This document shows positions 7,576-16,725 of a DNA stretch of 51,296 nucleotides, piece after piece (position 1 is the stretch's first letter; each line of letters starts with the position of its first letter). The notes beneath the pieces are model-generated. The model saw nothing but the letters and a program-made list of their open reading frames with translations. It searched no databases and was not told the DNA's origin. The position numbers were made by a program, and so were the translations under genes. The stretch is from Clostridiales bacterium. Its GTDB lineage: Bacteria > Bacillota > Clostridia > Christensenellales > Pumilibacteraceae. The stretch covers positions 1 through 51,296 of the forward strand of contig JAITUJ010000021.1 in the NCBI GenBank assembly GCA_031286385.1. Direction: 5' to 3'.

Positions 7576-7627
7576 AAAATCTCCCTATATACTCATAAAA
7601 CAATTGTAATGCGTAAAGTATTCCTAC

Positions 7628-8377
7628 TTATCTAGCCAACCAACCACCGTCCACAGCTACTGTAAAACCGTTTACATAGTCACTGGCCGAACTTGCCAAA
7701 TATATTGCAGTCCCCAGTAAATCGTCTGGCTGTCCCCATCTAGCAGCTGGAATTCTTTCTAATATTGCATCACTTCGCTGTTTATCTGCTCTAATTGGAG
7801 CTGTGTTTGCAGTTTCAAAATATCCAGGCGCTATTGCGTTGACATTGATATTAAATTTTGCCCATTCATTTGCCATCGCCATCGTCAGACCTTTCACGGC
7901 TGATTTGCTAGCTGTATAGCTAGGCACTCTTATTCCACCTTGATAAGACAGCATACTAGCAATGTTTATAATTTTGCCTCCTTGTGGCTTTTGGGCGATG
8001 AATTGCCGTGCAACAGCTTGTGACAAAAAGAAAACTGTCTTTGAATTAATATTCATGACATCATCCCAGTCTTTTTCATTAAAATTTACAGCATCTTCTC
8101 TGCGAATGATACCTGCGTTGTTTATCAAGATGTCCACTCTACCAAATTTCTGTACAGCAGTTTGCACGATTTGTTCTACTTTATCTTGATTTATCAAGTT
8201 TGCTGCAAAACCTACAAAATCTTTACCCAATTCTTTTTGGGTATCCGGACTTTGGTCTTGGGACACTCCCAAAACTTTGGCACCAGCTTTTACAAAAGCT
8301 TTGGCAAAACCTTGCCCCAACCCTGTACTTGTACCAGTAATAATTGCAACTTTGTTTTTTACGCTAAACATTTCCAT
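7628..8377 (-). CDS. kduD: 2-dehydro-3-deoxy-D-gluconate 5-dehydrogenase KduD
   Basis: Short-chain dehydrogenase reducing 2,5-diketo-3-deoxygluconate to 2-keto-3-deoxygluconate with NAD(P)H. 249 residues. The cofactor motif is TGTSTGLGQG (about residues 15-24), then INNAG, the catalytic Ser in IASMLSYQGG, the YTASK catalytic Tyr-Lys pair, and a C-terminus ending GGWLAR that is typical of KduD. AGGAG lies 6 bases before the ATG. Its position between GH105 and kduI supports KduD over a generic gluconate dehydrogenase. Confidence 0.93.
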   Translation of the reverse strand: MEMFSVKNKVAIITGTSTGLGQGFAKAFVKAGAKVLGVSQDQSPDTQKELGKDFVGFAANLINQDKVEQIVQTAVQKFGRVDILINNAGIIRREDAVNFNEKDWDDVMNINSKTVFFLSQAVARQFIAQKPQGGKIINIASMLSYQGGIRVPSYTASKSAVKGLTMAMANEWAKFNINVNAIAPGYFETANTAPIRADKQRSDAILERIPAARWGQPDDLLGTAIYLASSASDYVNGFTVAVDGGWLAR

Positions 8378-8424
8378 ATTTACTCCTAAAATTTTCCATA
8401 AAGCTAAACGATATTTTTTAAAAA

Positions 8425-9621
8425 CTATACAGTTTTATCAAAAGAATTGTACAAAAGCAACTCCACATAAGCCAACAAAAACGGCATAACACCCTTTGCG
8501 TCATCTTTAACGACAGGCTCACTGACATAGTACTCATAAGAACCATCTCGTCTATTATTGTCTTTTGGACCCAAACCAGAAACCAATACTATACCCCCCA
8601 AAGACAATTTATTTTCTACAACTTTCAAGTAGTGCTCGCAAATTGCAGCAAATATTTTTTGCCCTTCGCAATAACCATTACTTCTAAATCCCAATCTATG
8701 TGCTTTTAAACAAGCATACGCCACCATAGCTGTTCCACTCGTTTCCAAATAATTGCCTTCTTGTCTTACCTTATCGACAACCTGATAGAACATTCCTTGG
8801 TCTTGATACTGCATCATGCCATCTAACAGCTGATTTAATTGTTCAATCAATTGGCTGTACTTCAACTTTGGCACACTACTTACAAAAATCTCTAAACAAT
8901 CTACCAAAGCACACAATAGCCAACCGTTGCTACGCAACCAAAATGACTTTGATAGACCGGTACATTTATCCGCCCAAAAAATCTCTTTTGTACTATCGTA
9001 ACCATGATAGTACAATTTTGCATTTTTGTCAAACATTTTTGAATGACAAACAGCAAATTGATGGAATATATCATCAAAATTTTTACAATTATTGTACAAT
9101 TTTTCGTAGATAGAATAAAATACCTGCCCCATATACAGCCCATCTAACCAAATTTGATTGGGATATATGCCTTTATGAAAAAAACTACCTTCCTTAGTTC
9201 GTGGTTGTTGTGTCAAGTGAATATACAGTATATCCGCTGCATGTTTATACTTGGTTTTTTTTGTGTACTGATAGAGTTTTATCAAATTTCTGCCACCATT
9301 TATGTCATCAATATTAAAATCTTTCATATCATAACCCAAAATTTCTCCGTCATTATCAATATAATAAGACACAAAGTTATCACAAAAATTTAGTATGTGC
9401 AACTCTTTTGTAGCTTCATATAAACTCATTAAAGCCGTGATCATGCAACTATCTATATAATTCCACTTTGCCGTCTTACTTGATTTTGTTTGACGATTTA
9501 CATCTGACATGGCTAGACTATGCTCAACATTCCATGCAGGATTACTTGGTGTGCTGGCTACTATCAAGTTATCTACATGCTGTCTAATTAAACTGTTATA
9601 TTTTTTTAAAGTATCATTCAT
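8425..9621 (-). CDS. GH105 unsaturated rhamnogalacturonyl/galacturonyl hydrolase
   Basis: Family GH105 (YteR/YesR-like) alpha/alpha-barrel enzyme that removes the terminal unsaturated uronic acid from oligosaccharides made by pectin lyases, feeding KduI. The hallmark QIWLDGLYMGQVFYSIY carries the catalytic aspartate; SFWLRSNGWLLCALVDCLE, YLETSGTAMVAYACLKA and GSYEYYVSEPVVKDDAKGV are other family blocks. It has no signal peptide, so it acts inside the cell. About 398 residues from the ATG at 9621; a TTG 12 bases upstream is the alternative. Neither start has a clear ribosome binding site. Confidence 0.9.
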   Translation of the reverse strand: MNDTLKKYNSLIRQHVDNLIVASTPSNPAWNVEHSLAMSDVNRQTKSSKTAKWNYIDSCMITALMSLYEATKELHILNFCDNFVSYYIDNDGEILGYDMKDFNIDDINGGRNLIKLYQYTKKTKYKHAADILYIHLTQQPRTKEGSFFHKGIYPNQIWLDGLYMGQVFYSIYEKLYNNCKNFDDIFHQFAVCHSKMFDKNAKLYYHGYDSTKEIFWADKCTGLSKSFWLRSNGWLLCALVDCLEIFVSSVPKLKYSQLIEQLNQLLDGMMQYQDQGMFYQVVDKVRQEGNYLETSGTAMVAYACLKAHRLGFRSNGYCEGQKIFAAICEHYLKVVENKLSLGGIVLVSGLGPKDNNRRDGSYEYYVSEPVVKDDAKGVMPFLLAYVELLLYNSFDKTV

Positions 9622-9658
9622 AAATTTACACAATTAAGATTAAATTATAAAAAATTTT

Positions 9659-11200
9659 TCAAATTTTGTCTACTTGCTCTCCTACTATACCATTAAAACT
9701 TACATTATTTAACAATAAACTTTTAACATTCAATGCAATGATTCCTCTTTTAGAACACTCGCCGACATCACAGAGCATAGCTGGATACCCCTTTCTTGCA
9801 TTTTTGGCAATGCTAAAATGCACATTGTTCAGCTTAACTTCTTGTATAGGTTGTTCTGGTAGACCGTAAAAGAAACCACAGGCAAAGTGCACATTATAAC
9901 ACGTTATACTATCAAAAACAAACTTTCCCAAAATAGGAGTTCTGTCATCTAATGGCAGTGGTTTTTTGCTCTTTACATATTCAGACTTACCATCAGGGTC
10001 ACAACAGTGGTAAAAAGAATTGATAACAAAAGGTGTCAAAACATCACGCATGATAATGTTATTAAATGACACGTTTTGTATAACTGCCATCTTACCTCTT
10101 CCCCTCCTAGTTTTGATACGCAAACCTCTATCTGTACCCAAAAACATACATTGACTCACTTTTAAATTATAAATACCAGCGCTCAATTCACTGCCCAATA
10201 CAACGCTACCATGACCATCTTTCATCAAACAGTTGCGAATTTCAATGTTTTTACAAGGTGTATTAAAGCGTTTTGCCATGTCAAATTTACCAGATTTGAT
10301 GGCAATACAGTCGTCACCAGAGGCTATTTTACAGCCAATAATTTGAACGCCATCACAAGATTCAGGATTAAACCCATCTGTGTTTGGACTGTCAGCAGGA
10401 CAGCTGACTTCTATATCAAAAGCTTTCACACTTTTACAAAAAAACGGATGTATAGTCCAAGAAGCACTGTTTGTAAATGTGTTGCCATGCAATATGATAT
10501 TGCTACAACTGTTGAAAAAAACCAAGCGAGGACGCCCTCGCTCTGTATTTTTTGCTTCATCATACCATTTGCTATTTGGAGCATTGCCATCAATTTTACC
10601 TTTACCTACTATGGTGATGTCTGTTTGATTGTGTGATGACAATAGAGATTGAAAACATTTGAGTGGATTACCTTCCCATGTGGACACAATACTGACATTT
10701 TGTGAACACCTACTGTTCAACTCACCCGGTAAAATTTGATAGTCATCTATATTATTCGAACCCAAAATGGTAGCGCCTTGCTTTAACTCAACTGTAATTT
10801 CTGACCTCAAAACCAGTGGCGCTGTCAAATATGTGCCTTTGGGAATGATTACTCTGCCATTTGGAGGACAAACATCAAATGCTGCTTGCAATGCTTTTGT
10901 GTCAAATTGTACACCATCAGCATGACAAAAAAAATCAGCTACACTAATTGCAACACTCTCATCAAGTGTTACAAACTGTGTAGTCAAAATAGAGTTGTCA
11001 ACAAATTTAACTTGACATTGATAACTTGTATTAGGGGTCAAGTCAAATATTGAAAAAACATTGGTGTTTTGTCCATTCAACACCTCTGTACCATCTAAAA
11101 TTACAGAGTAATTTTGTACAAAATATACGTCGTCATTTATCAGCTCAAAACACGCAGATACACTCGTCACAGTCAATAACTTAATTTTTTCTGTTTCCAA
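9659..11200 (-). CDS. GH28 polygalacturonase, intracellular, with N-terminal FN3-like domain
   Basis: Cuts galacturonan oligomers. The C-terminal right-handed beta-helix has the GH28 signatures NTDGFNPESCDG, SGDDCIAIKSG, GHGSVVLGSE and RIKTRRGRG, containing the catalytic aspartates, His, Arg and Lys. Residues about 1-80 form a fibronectin type III-like module (ending near LTPNTSYQCQVKF), as in exo-acting cytoplasmic GH28 enzymes of Clostridia. There is no signal peptide. I place the start at the TTG at 11200 (METEKIKLL), because GGGAG lies 8 bases before it; a TTG 15 bases further up would put that site inside the gene. Exo-polygalacturonase or digalacturonase activity is inferred from the layout. 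Confidence 0.92.
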   Translation of the reverse strand: METEKIKLLTVTSVSACFELINDDVYFVQNYSVILDGTEVLNGQNTNVFSIFDLTPNTSYQCQVKFVDNSILTTQFVTLDESVAISVADFFCHADGVQFDTKALQAAFDVCPPNGRVIIPKGTYLTAPLVLRSEITVELKQGATILGSNNIDDYQILPGELNSRCSQNVSIVSTWEGNPLKCFQSLLSSHNQTDITIVGKGKIDGNAPNSKWYDEAKNTERGRPRLVFFNSCSNIILHGNTFTNSASWTIHPFFCKSVKAFDIEVSCPADSPNTDGFNPESCDGVQIIGCKIASGDDCIAIKSGKFDMAKRFNTPCKNIEIRNCLMKDGHGSVVLGSELSAGIYNLKVSQCMFLGTDRGLRIKTRRGRGKMAVIQNVSFNNIIMRDVLTPFVINSFYHCCDPDGKSEYVKSKKPLPLDDRTPILGKFVFDSITCYNVHFACGFFYGLPEQPIQEVKLNNVHFSIAKNARKGYPAMLCDVGECSKRGIIALNVKSLLLNNVSFNGIVGEQVDKI

Positions 11201-11237
11201 AATTTGTTCTCCCAATATAAATGTATCAAACTAAAAT

Positions 11238-12635
11238 TTACTTAGAAAAATATAACACAGCGTTGTTAAAACAAATATCCTGAACAATACCACCTACTAA
11301 ATCCAAATTTGACAGCGGGTATTCTCCACTTTCAATGTGTTCACCTAGTTTTTTACACAGCACTCGCCTAAAATATTCATGTCGTGGAAAAGACATAAAA
11401 CTTCTACTGTCTGTCAGCATACCTACAAACTTAGATAACAAACCAACTTGAGATAAAGCTTCCAACTGTTTGCTGATTCCATCTCGCTGATCATTAAACC
11501 ACCACGCACTGCCAAACTGTATTTTTGACACAATCTCACTTTGACTAAAACAATTTTTTATCGTTGCCAGTACTTCATTGTCACGCGGATTCAAATTGTA
11601 CAGTATAGTCTTAGGAAGTGTAGACTTGACTGCTTGTGCATTCAACAAGCTTGCAAGTTGTGGTGCAAATGTACTGTCATTTATTGCATCAAATCCCGTA
11701 TCTGCTCCCATCTGTTGCAATGCAATGGTAGAATTATTTCTAAGTGCACCAATGTGATACTGCTGTACCCAGCCATGTTTGTGATATTGTTCACCTAAGA
11801 ACAACAACAAATAGAATCTAAAATTATCAGCATCAACACTATCTATACTGCCTTTTAAACTTTTTTCAAATGCACTTTGTGCCTTCTTTTTATCTAAATT
11901 GACATGTGGAACAGTATCCAATGCATGGTCACTACAACAACAACCGTGCTCATTAAAAAACTCTATTCTTTTAGCAAGTGCGACTAGCAAGTCATCAAGT
12001 GATTTTATTTGTGTACCCACAACTTCACTCAATTGTTTAATATAAGGCACAAATGTAGGCAAATGTATGTTGATTGCTTTGTCCGGACGCATAGCAGGAA
12101 ATACCTTAATATCAAATGACTTGTCGTCAGAGATACTTCTGTGATATTGCAAGCTGTCGACCGGGTCATCTGTCGTAAAAATAGTCTTGACATTGCTCAA
12201 TTTCAACATTTTTCTCACTGACAACTCTTTTAGCTTTTGATTTGCACTTTCCCAAACTTGTTTTGCTGTGTTTGCATTCAAAACAGTGTCTATACCAAAG
12301 TATCTTTTCAACTCCAAGTGTGTCCAAACATACAAAGGATTGCCTATACAGTAAGGCATAATTTGTGCATACTTTAAAAATTTTTGAAAACCATCTGCAC
12401 TGCCACTTATGAACTTTTCTTCTATACCGTACTCACGCATTAGTCGCCATTTGTAGTGATCTCCACCAAGCCATACTTCTGACAAGTCAACAAATTGCTT
12501 GTCATCTGCTATTTCTTTTGGATTTAAATGGCAGTGAAAATCAAAAATTGGCATATTAGCAGCATAATGATGATATAACTTTTTTGCAGTTTCCGTAGTC
12601 AACAAAAAATTATCGTTCAAAAATTGTTTATCCAT
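11238..12635 (-). CDS. uxaC: Uronate isomerase UxaC
   Basis: Isomerises D-galacturonate to D-tagaturonate (and glucuronate to fructuronate), the first step of hexuronate breakdown. 465 residues, matching the family. It starts MDKQFLNDNFLLTTETAKKLY; metal-site region IFDFHCHLNPKEI, then KTIFTTDDPVDSL, FPAMRPDKAINI, CCCSDHALD, and the C-terminal FMSFPRHEYFRRVL and VGGIVQDICFNNA blocks are all present. The ATG at 12635 was chosen because GGAGAAC lies 6 bases upstream; the frame is open 15 codons further but without a site. It lies between uxaA and the GH28 gene in the operon. Confidence 0.95.
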   Translation of the reverse strand: MDKQFLNDNFLLTTETAKKLYHHYAANMPIFDFHCHLNPKEIADDKQFVDLSEVWLGGDHYKWRLMREYGIEEKFISGSADGFQKFLKYAQIMPYCIGNPLYVWTHLELKRYFGIDTVLNANTAKQVWESANQKLKELSVRKMLKLSNVKTIFTTDDPVDSLQYHRSISDDKSFDIKVFPAMRPDKAINIHLPTFVPYIKQLSEVVGTQIKSLDDLLVALAKRIEFFNEHGCCCSDHALDTVPHVNLDKKKAQSAFEKSLKGSIDSVDADNFRFYLLLFLGEQYHKHGWVQQYHIGALRNNSTIALQQMGADTGFDAINDSTFAPQLASLLNAQAVKSTLPKTILYNLNPRDNEVLATIKNCFSQSEIVSKIQFGSAWWFNDQRDGISKQLEALSQVGLLSKFVGMLTDSRSFMSFPRHEYFRRVLCKKLGEHIESGEYPLSNLDLVGGIVQDICFNNAVLYFSK

Positions 12636-12705
12636 GATAGTTCTCCTAAAATAAAATAATAACAGAGTAGTGTAATTCAAAATTTTTACAGTGTATTGAC
12701 ATCTT

Positions 12706-14187
12706 TTATAGTGTCACTCCTGATTTAAATATTGCAATATCTCTAATTTGATTCAACTCATTTTTTGTATTTTTACCGTTTGCTGTTTCTATTATCAAAT
12801 CCAACAAGTTCTGTAAGCAAACTTCAAAGCCATCTGTCAAAACTGCTCCTGCATTAAAATCAATCCAATTTTGTTTGCGTTGTGCTAGCTCATCATTTGT
12901 AGCAACTTTTATTATAGGAATAAATCCACCAAGTGGAGTGCCTCTACCAGTGGTAAACAAAACAATGTGACAACCGGCTGCACCCAAAGCAGTCACGGCT
13001 ACAATATCATTACCAGGTGCACTCAACAAGTTTAGTCCGCTACAAATGCAACGCTCACCATACTCCAAAACATCTCTGACAATGGAGTGACCTCCTTTTT
13101 GTATTGCACCCAAAGACTTTTCTTCTAGCGTAGTTATTCCACCAGCTTTGTTGCCTGGTGAAGGGTTTTCGTAAATTGGTTGATTTTGCTTAGTAAAGTA
13201 GTCTTTAAAATCATTTATCAACTTTACTGTACTATCAAAAACTTGGGAATTTTCCGCACGCTCCATCAAAGTATGCTCTGCTCCAAACATTTCTGGAACT
13301 TCTGTCAACACCGCAGTTCCGCCAACATCTGTCAAATAATCACAGACAAAACCAAGCAATGGGTTGGCAGTAACACCGCTCAAAGCATCACTTCCACCAC
13401 ACTTTAAACCTATTTTTAGATTTGATATGTCTGTGTCAACACGCACATCCAAAGACATCTTGTTGCTTAGTTCTTCCAGTATTTCCACACTTTCTGCAAT
13501 CTCATCATCTGATTGCTGCGCTATCAAAAACTTTACTCTTTGGTTGTCAATACTGCCTAAAAATTCTACAAAATCACTCATTTGATTGTTTTCACAACCT
13601 AACCCCAATACCAATACTCCTCCAATATTTGGGTGTTTAACAACACTGCGCAAAATCTTTTTTGTAGCAATGTGATCGTCACCAATCTGACTGCATCCAA
13701 ATGGATGAGCAAAAATGTGCAGACCATCTTTTGGTGCTTTACCAGTCTTGTTAAACTCATTGGCAATCACTTGTGCTAGACCATTTACACAGCCAACAGT
13801 GGGCACAATCCACAACTCATTGCGTATGCCATACTCACCATTTGAGCGTCTGTACATCTTTACACTTCTACTGTTGCATTTAACAGTGTTTTTTTTGCGT
13901 TTTGGGTGATATTTATAATCAATTTTGCCAGATAAGCTTGTAACTAAATTGTGCGAATGTACGTGTTCTCCCTTTCCAATATGTTTTTTTGCAACGCCGA
14001 TGACATTGCCATACTTTACTACCTTTTCGCCCTCTTTTATAGAAAGAATGGCAAACTTATGACCCTGTGGAATATCATTAATCAACTCAACTGTGATGTC
14101 GTCTACCTTTATCTTATCACCACAATTGAGAGAAACCAAAGCGACAGCTACATTGTCAGTTGCGTTAATTTTTATATAATTTTTCAT
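12706..14187 (-). CDS. uxaA: Altronate dehydratase UxaA
   Basis: Dehydrates D-altronate to 2-keto-3-deoxygluconate. 493 residues. The N-terminal SAF domain (about 1-90) is followed by the large UxaA/GarD domain with YGIRNELWIVPTVGCVNG, FAHPFGCSQIGDDH, VLGLGCENNQM, LKCGGSDALSGVTANPLLG, LTEVPEMFGAEHTLMERA and NPSPGNKAGGITTLEEKSLG. The family needs iron or manganese. The start at 14187 (MKNYIKINATDN) matches other UxaA proteins; the ribosome binding site GGGAAG lies somewhat far upstream. It follows tag and precedes uxaC. Confidence 0.95.
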   Translation of the reverse strand: MKNYIKINATDNVAVALVSLNCGDKIKVDDITVELINDIPQGHKFAILSIKEGEKVVKYGNVIGVAKKHIGKGEHVHSHNLVTSLSGKIDYKYHPKRKKNTVKCNSRSVKMYRRSNGEYGIRNELWIVPTVGCVNGLAQVIANEFNKTGKAPKDGLHIFAHPFGCSQIGDDHIATKKILRSVVKHPNIGGVLVLGLGCENNQMSDFVEFLGSIDNQRVKFLIAQQSDDEIAESVEILEELSNKMSLDVRVDTDISNLKIGLKCGGSDALSGVTANPLLGFVCDYLTDVGGTAVLTEVPEMFGAEHTLMERAENSQVFDSTVKLINDFKDYFTKQNQPIYENPSPGNKAGGITTLEEKSLGAIQKGGHSIVRDVLEYGERCICSGLNLLSAPGNDIVAVTALGAAGCHIVLFTTGRGTPLGGFIPIIKVATNDELAQRKQNWIDFNAGAVLTDGFEVCLQNLLDLIIETANGKNTKNELNQIRDIAIFKSGVTL

Positions 14188-14221
14188 ATCTTTAAAACTT
14201 CCCAATATATTAAAAGTTTTC

Positions 14222-14809
14222 CTAAATAGAATTTAGTTCGTTATACCTAAAACAAGTTATAATGTGGTCATTTACCAGCCCTATCGCTTGTAGCCAAGAA
14301 TAAATTACTTTGGAACCTACAAATTTAAATCCTAAACTCTTTAAATCTGCACTAATTTTATCACTTAATTGAGAACTTATTGGTGCATCCTCCATGCAAT
14401 GAATGGCATTTTGCACAGTTTTATCGCCAACATATCCCCAAATAAACCTATCAAAACTGCCATTTAACTGTTGTAATTTGATTACGCAATTTGCATTACT
14501 GACGATTGCATTTATCTTTGCTCTGTTCCGTACAATGCCACTATCCTGCAATAAACTTTCAATTTTAAACTGTGAGTATTTAGATACAGTTAAGACATCA
14601 AAATTGTCAAATGCACGCATAAAGTTGTCGTACTTTGATAAAATTACCTGCCATGACAATCCTGCTTGCATACTTTCTAAGCATAGCATTTTAAACAAAT
14701 TTTGGTCAATATGAACAGGAACTCCCCAAACATTGTCGTGATATTCCCTTAGCTGTTGACTACCCTCACACCAATGACATCTTGATTTTTTAATTTTATC
14801 TACAAACAC
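14222..14809 (-). CDS. tag: DNA-3-methyladenine glycosylase I
   Basis: Base-excision repair enzyme removing 3-methyladenine. 195 residues with RCHWCEGSQQLREYHDNVWG (zinc Cys and His, substrate pocket), LCLESMQAGLSWQVIL (catalytic Glu), IVRNRAKINAIVSNA, GSFDRFIWGYV, LGFKFVGSKVIYSWLQAIGLVNDH and the C-terminal HIITCF zinc ligands, so all functional residues seem intact. It starts with GTG and overlaps the last codons of the alcohol dehydrogenase by 10 bp, so it depends on translational coupling. A repair enzyme is a functional stranger inside a pectin operon. Confidence 0.95.
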   Translation of the reverse strand: MFVDKIKKSRCHWCEGSQQLREYHDNVWGVPVHIDQNLFKMLCLESMQAGLSWQVILSKYDNFMRAFDNFDVLTVSKYSQFKIESLLQDSGIVRNRAKINAIVSNANCVIKLQQLNGSFDRFIWGYVGDKTVQNAIHCMEDAPISSQLSDKISADLKSLGFKFVGSKVIYSWLQAIGLVNDHIITCFRYNELNSI

Positions 14810-15963
14810 ATTTTATATATTTTTTCAATATCTTGTTCAGTTAAAGCTTTATATGAATTCTTAGTGCCATTTGCAGCCTTTTTTGCCATCTCTACAAAAA
14901 ATTTGCTGTCAATATCAATAGAGGTAAGCGTACTGTTTAACCCACATGTCTTAAATAAGAAGTCAGAAAGACATTGAATACCTATTCTTGCAATTTCCAT
15001 TTTACTCAAATCAACCGTTATGCCAAAAACATTTGTTGCAAACTGATTAAACCTGTCCACAGTCGTGCTATCAAGGCAGTATTCCATCCATCTTGGAGTC
15101 AGTATAGCCAACCCCAAACCGTGAGAAATATCATAATAGGCTGACAATTGATGTTCCATTGGGTGACAGCTCCAACCTTGTTGCTTGCCTCCATTTATCA
15201 ATCCGTTGATAGCCCAAGAACCTGCCCACATCAAGTTTGCCCTTGCCTCATAGTTTGTAGGCTCTTTAATGGCTATTGGTGCATATTTGACGACGGTCCT
15301 CATCAAAGATTCCATAATACAATCTAGCAAAAACAAATCTTGTTTTTTGCAAAAGTACACTTCTATTACATGAGATAAAATGTCAGCAGCTCCACAAGCA
15401 GTTTGATAAGCGTCAACGCTGTAAGTATTGGTAGGATCTAAAAAAGAAGCTTTTGGTTGCATAAAGGGCAAACGATTGCCAATCTTATCTTTTGTTTCAA
15501 GATTGGTAATTACACCTCCGCTATTCATTTCTGACCCGGTTGCTGTCAAAGTTAAAACAGTCAATAACGGCAACCCCTTGTCAACTTTGGCTTTTCCCAA
15601 AACGATATCCCAAGGATTTCCATCATAAAAGGTGGCCGCACCAATAAACTTTGTACAGTCCAAGACAGAACCACCGCCCACTGCTAATAAAACATCTATT
15701 TTTTGCTTTTTACAAATTTCAGCAGCCTCTTCGACAGAGGTTGTTCTAGGGTTGGGCTCTATTCCGCCAAACTCAAAACATTGTAAATTCGATTTGTCAA
15801 TTTCTTGTTTGATTTTGTCATACAGTCCTGTTTTCTTTATACTTCCCCCACCATAAGTCAACAGTACTCGTTTACCATACTTTGATAGTTCAGACCCTAA
15901 ATTGTTCAACTGATTTTGCCCAAAGTAGACTTTGGTAGTATTTTGATATACAAACGAATTCAT
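14800..15963 (-). CDS. Iron-containing alcohol dehydrogenase (BdhA/YqhD-like)
   Basis: NAD(P)H-dependent group III alcohol dehydrogenase, 387 residues. Cofactor-binding GGGS motifs occur at LLTYGGGSIKKTG and LLAVGGGSVLDCTKFIG; the metal site is made from Asp and His in CGAADILSHVIEVYF and the two His of CHPMEHQLSAYYDISHG. It resembles the butanol dehydrogenase/YqhD aldehyde reductase group. In this locus it may dispose of excess reducing power or reduce aldehydes, but the substrate cannot be told from sequence. AAAAGGGATAGG precedes the ATG. A 154-bp gap with inverted repeats lies upstream, so an internal promoter is likely. Confidence 0.9.
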   Translation of the reverse strand: MNSFVYQNTTKVYFGQNQLNNLGSELSKYGKRVLLTYGGGSIKKTGLYDKIKQEIDKSNLQCFEFGGIEPNPRTTSVEEAAEICKKQKIDVLLAVGGGSVLDCTKFIGAATFYDGNPWDIVLGKAKVDKGLPLLTVLTLTATGSEMNSGGVITNLETKDKIGNRLPFMQPKASFLDPTNTYSVDAYQTACGAADILSHVIEVYFCKKQDLFLLDCIMESLMRTVVKYAPIAIKEPTNYEARANLMWAGSWAINGLINGGKQQGWSCHPMEHQLSAYYDISHGLGLAILTPRWMEYCLDSTTVDRFNQFATNVFGITVDLSKMEIARIGIQCLSDFLFKTCGLNSTLTSIDIDSKFFVEMAKKAANGTKNSYKALTEQDIEKIYKMCL

Positions 15964-16080
15964 AATCCTATCCCTTTTAAAATATATTTTATGTCACTGA
16001 CCGTAAAAGTCACAATTTCTATCTGAGTGTATTACTCAAATTTGCACTGACATTGCCACTCTACATCACAACATATGTAC

Positions 16081-16111
16081 TCACTGTCAAAATTATACAT
16101 TTTAACAGTGA
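16081..16111. promoter_or_regulatory. Imperfect 12-bp inverted repeat upstream of the alcohol dehydrogenase
   Basis: TCACTGTCAAAA (16081-16092) and TTTTAACAGTGA (16100-16111) match at 11 of 12 positions around a 7-nt centre. On the minus strand this includes TGTATAAT and TTGACA elements. No T-run follows, so an operator fits better than a terminator. A smaller repeat TGAGT-N5-ACTCA lies at about 16024-16038. Confidence 0.5.
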
Positions 16112-16117
16112 AAAATT

Positions 16118-16672
16118 TCATTGTACAAAGCTGGCTAACAATGCTCTTTTAGCTTTTACAAACTCTGCTTCGTCAACTAAACCCCTAGTCTTCAAGTCAT
16201 TCAACTTTACCAGTTTTGCGTCTAGGTCAAATGTTTGCTCTGTATCTTTTGATTCTTCGTTGTCCTTTTTGTAAATACTTACTTGACTGTTTGCAACAAT
16301 ATCAAATTTTCTTGTGCAACAAAGTGCAATTGGAATCAAAGCAAGTATGCCCATTGGGAAAAACAAAATTGCAATGGTTATTGCAGTAGCTGTCATACCA
16401 CCAATTTTTTGTGAAACTTGCTTTATGTCTAGTTTGGAATACCCTATAAACTTGACGCCCAATACAATAGTCATTATCAAAAAAAACAATGCCAAAGTAC
16501 CAAGACCTATTGGGAGAATAAATATGTCCCAATTGTTATGTGAGCTTTTCCAAAGATTGATATTATCTATCAACTCTACTGCTGACACTGCCGCCAAGGT
16601 AAAGGTCGTTATACAACCCAATATTATTATCAAGGCACCTATCAGCAAAAATGCCAAACTTCCCCTATTCAT
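16118..16672 (-). CDS. Membrane protein with C-terminal SHOCT domain
   Basis: 184 residues: a first hydrophobic helix at about 5-30, a second at about 52-75, a third at about 92-118, then a charged linker and a C-terminal SHOCT motif (LVKLNDLKTRGLVDEAEFVKAKRALL). SHOCT modules are short helical segments often found on membrane or secreted proteins, possibly for oligomerisation. The family function is unknown. AAAAGGGGAT lies 7 bases before the ATG. It sits between uxaB and the alcohol dehydrogenase and has no obvious metabolic link to pectin. Confidence 0.75.
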   Translation of the reverse strand: MNRGSLAFLLIGALIIILGCITTFTLAAVSAVELIDNINLWKSSHNNWDIFILPIGLGTLALFFLIMTIVLGVKFIGYSKLDIKQVSQKIGGMTATAITIAILFFPMGILALIPIALCCTRKFDIVANSQVSIYKKDNEESKDTEQTFDLDAKLVKLNDLKTRGLVDEAEFVKAKRALLASFVQ

Positions 16673-16699
16673 GATTTTTATCCCCTTTTATTTTATTGA

Positions 16700-16723
16700 T
16701 AGATTTATACAAGTATAAATCTA
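16700..16723. promoter_or_regulatory. Perfect 24-bp palindrome between uxaB and the SHOCT gene
   Basis: TAGATTTATAC-AA-GTATAAATCTA, 11-bp arms around AA. It starts 3 bp after the uxaB stop and lies upstream of the next ribosome binding site. It may be an operator, an mRNA processing hairpin or a weak terminator. Confidence 0.55.
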
Positions 16724-16725
16724 AA

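Noticed and set aside
10211..10636. Plus-strand frame of 141 codons opposite GH28
   Set aside because: Antisense to well-conserved GH28 motifs; no promoter or ribosome binding site.
16302..16532. 76-codon frame overlapping the SHOCT gene on the same strand
   Set aside because: It lies wholly inside the SHOCT protein gene, which has a good ribosome binding site, membrane helices and a known domain.
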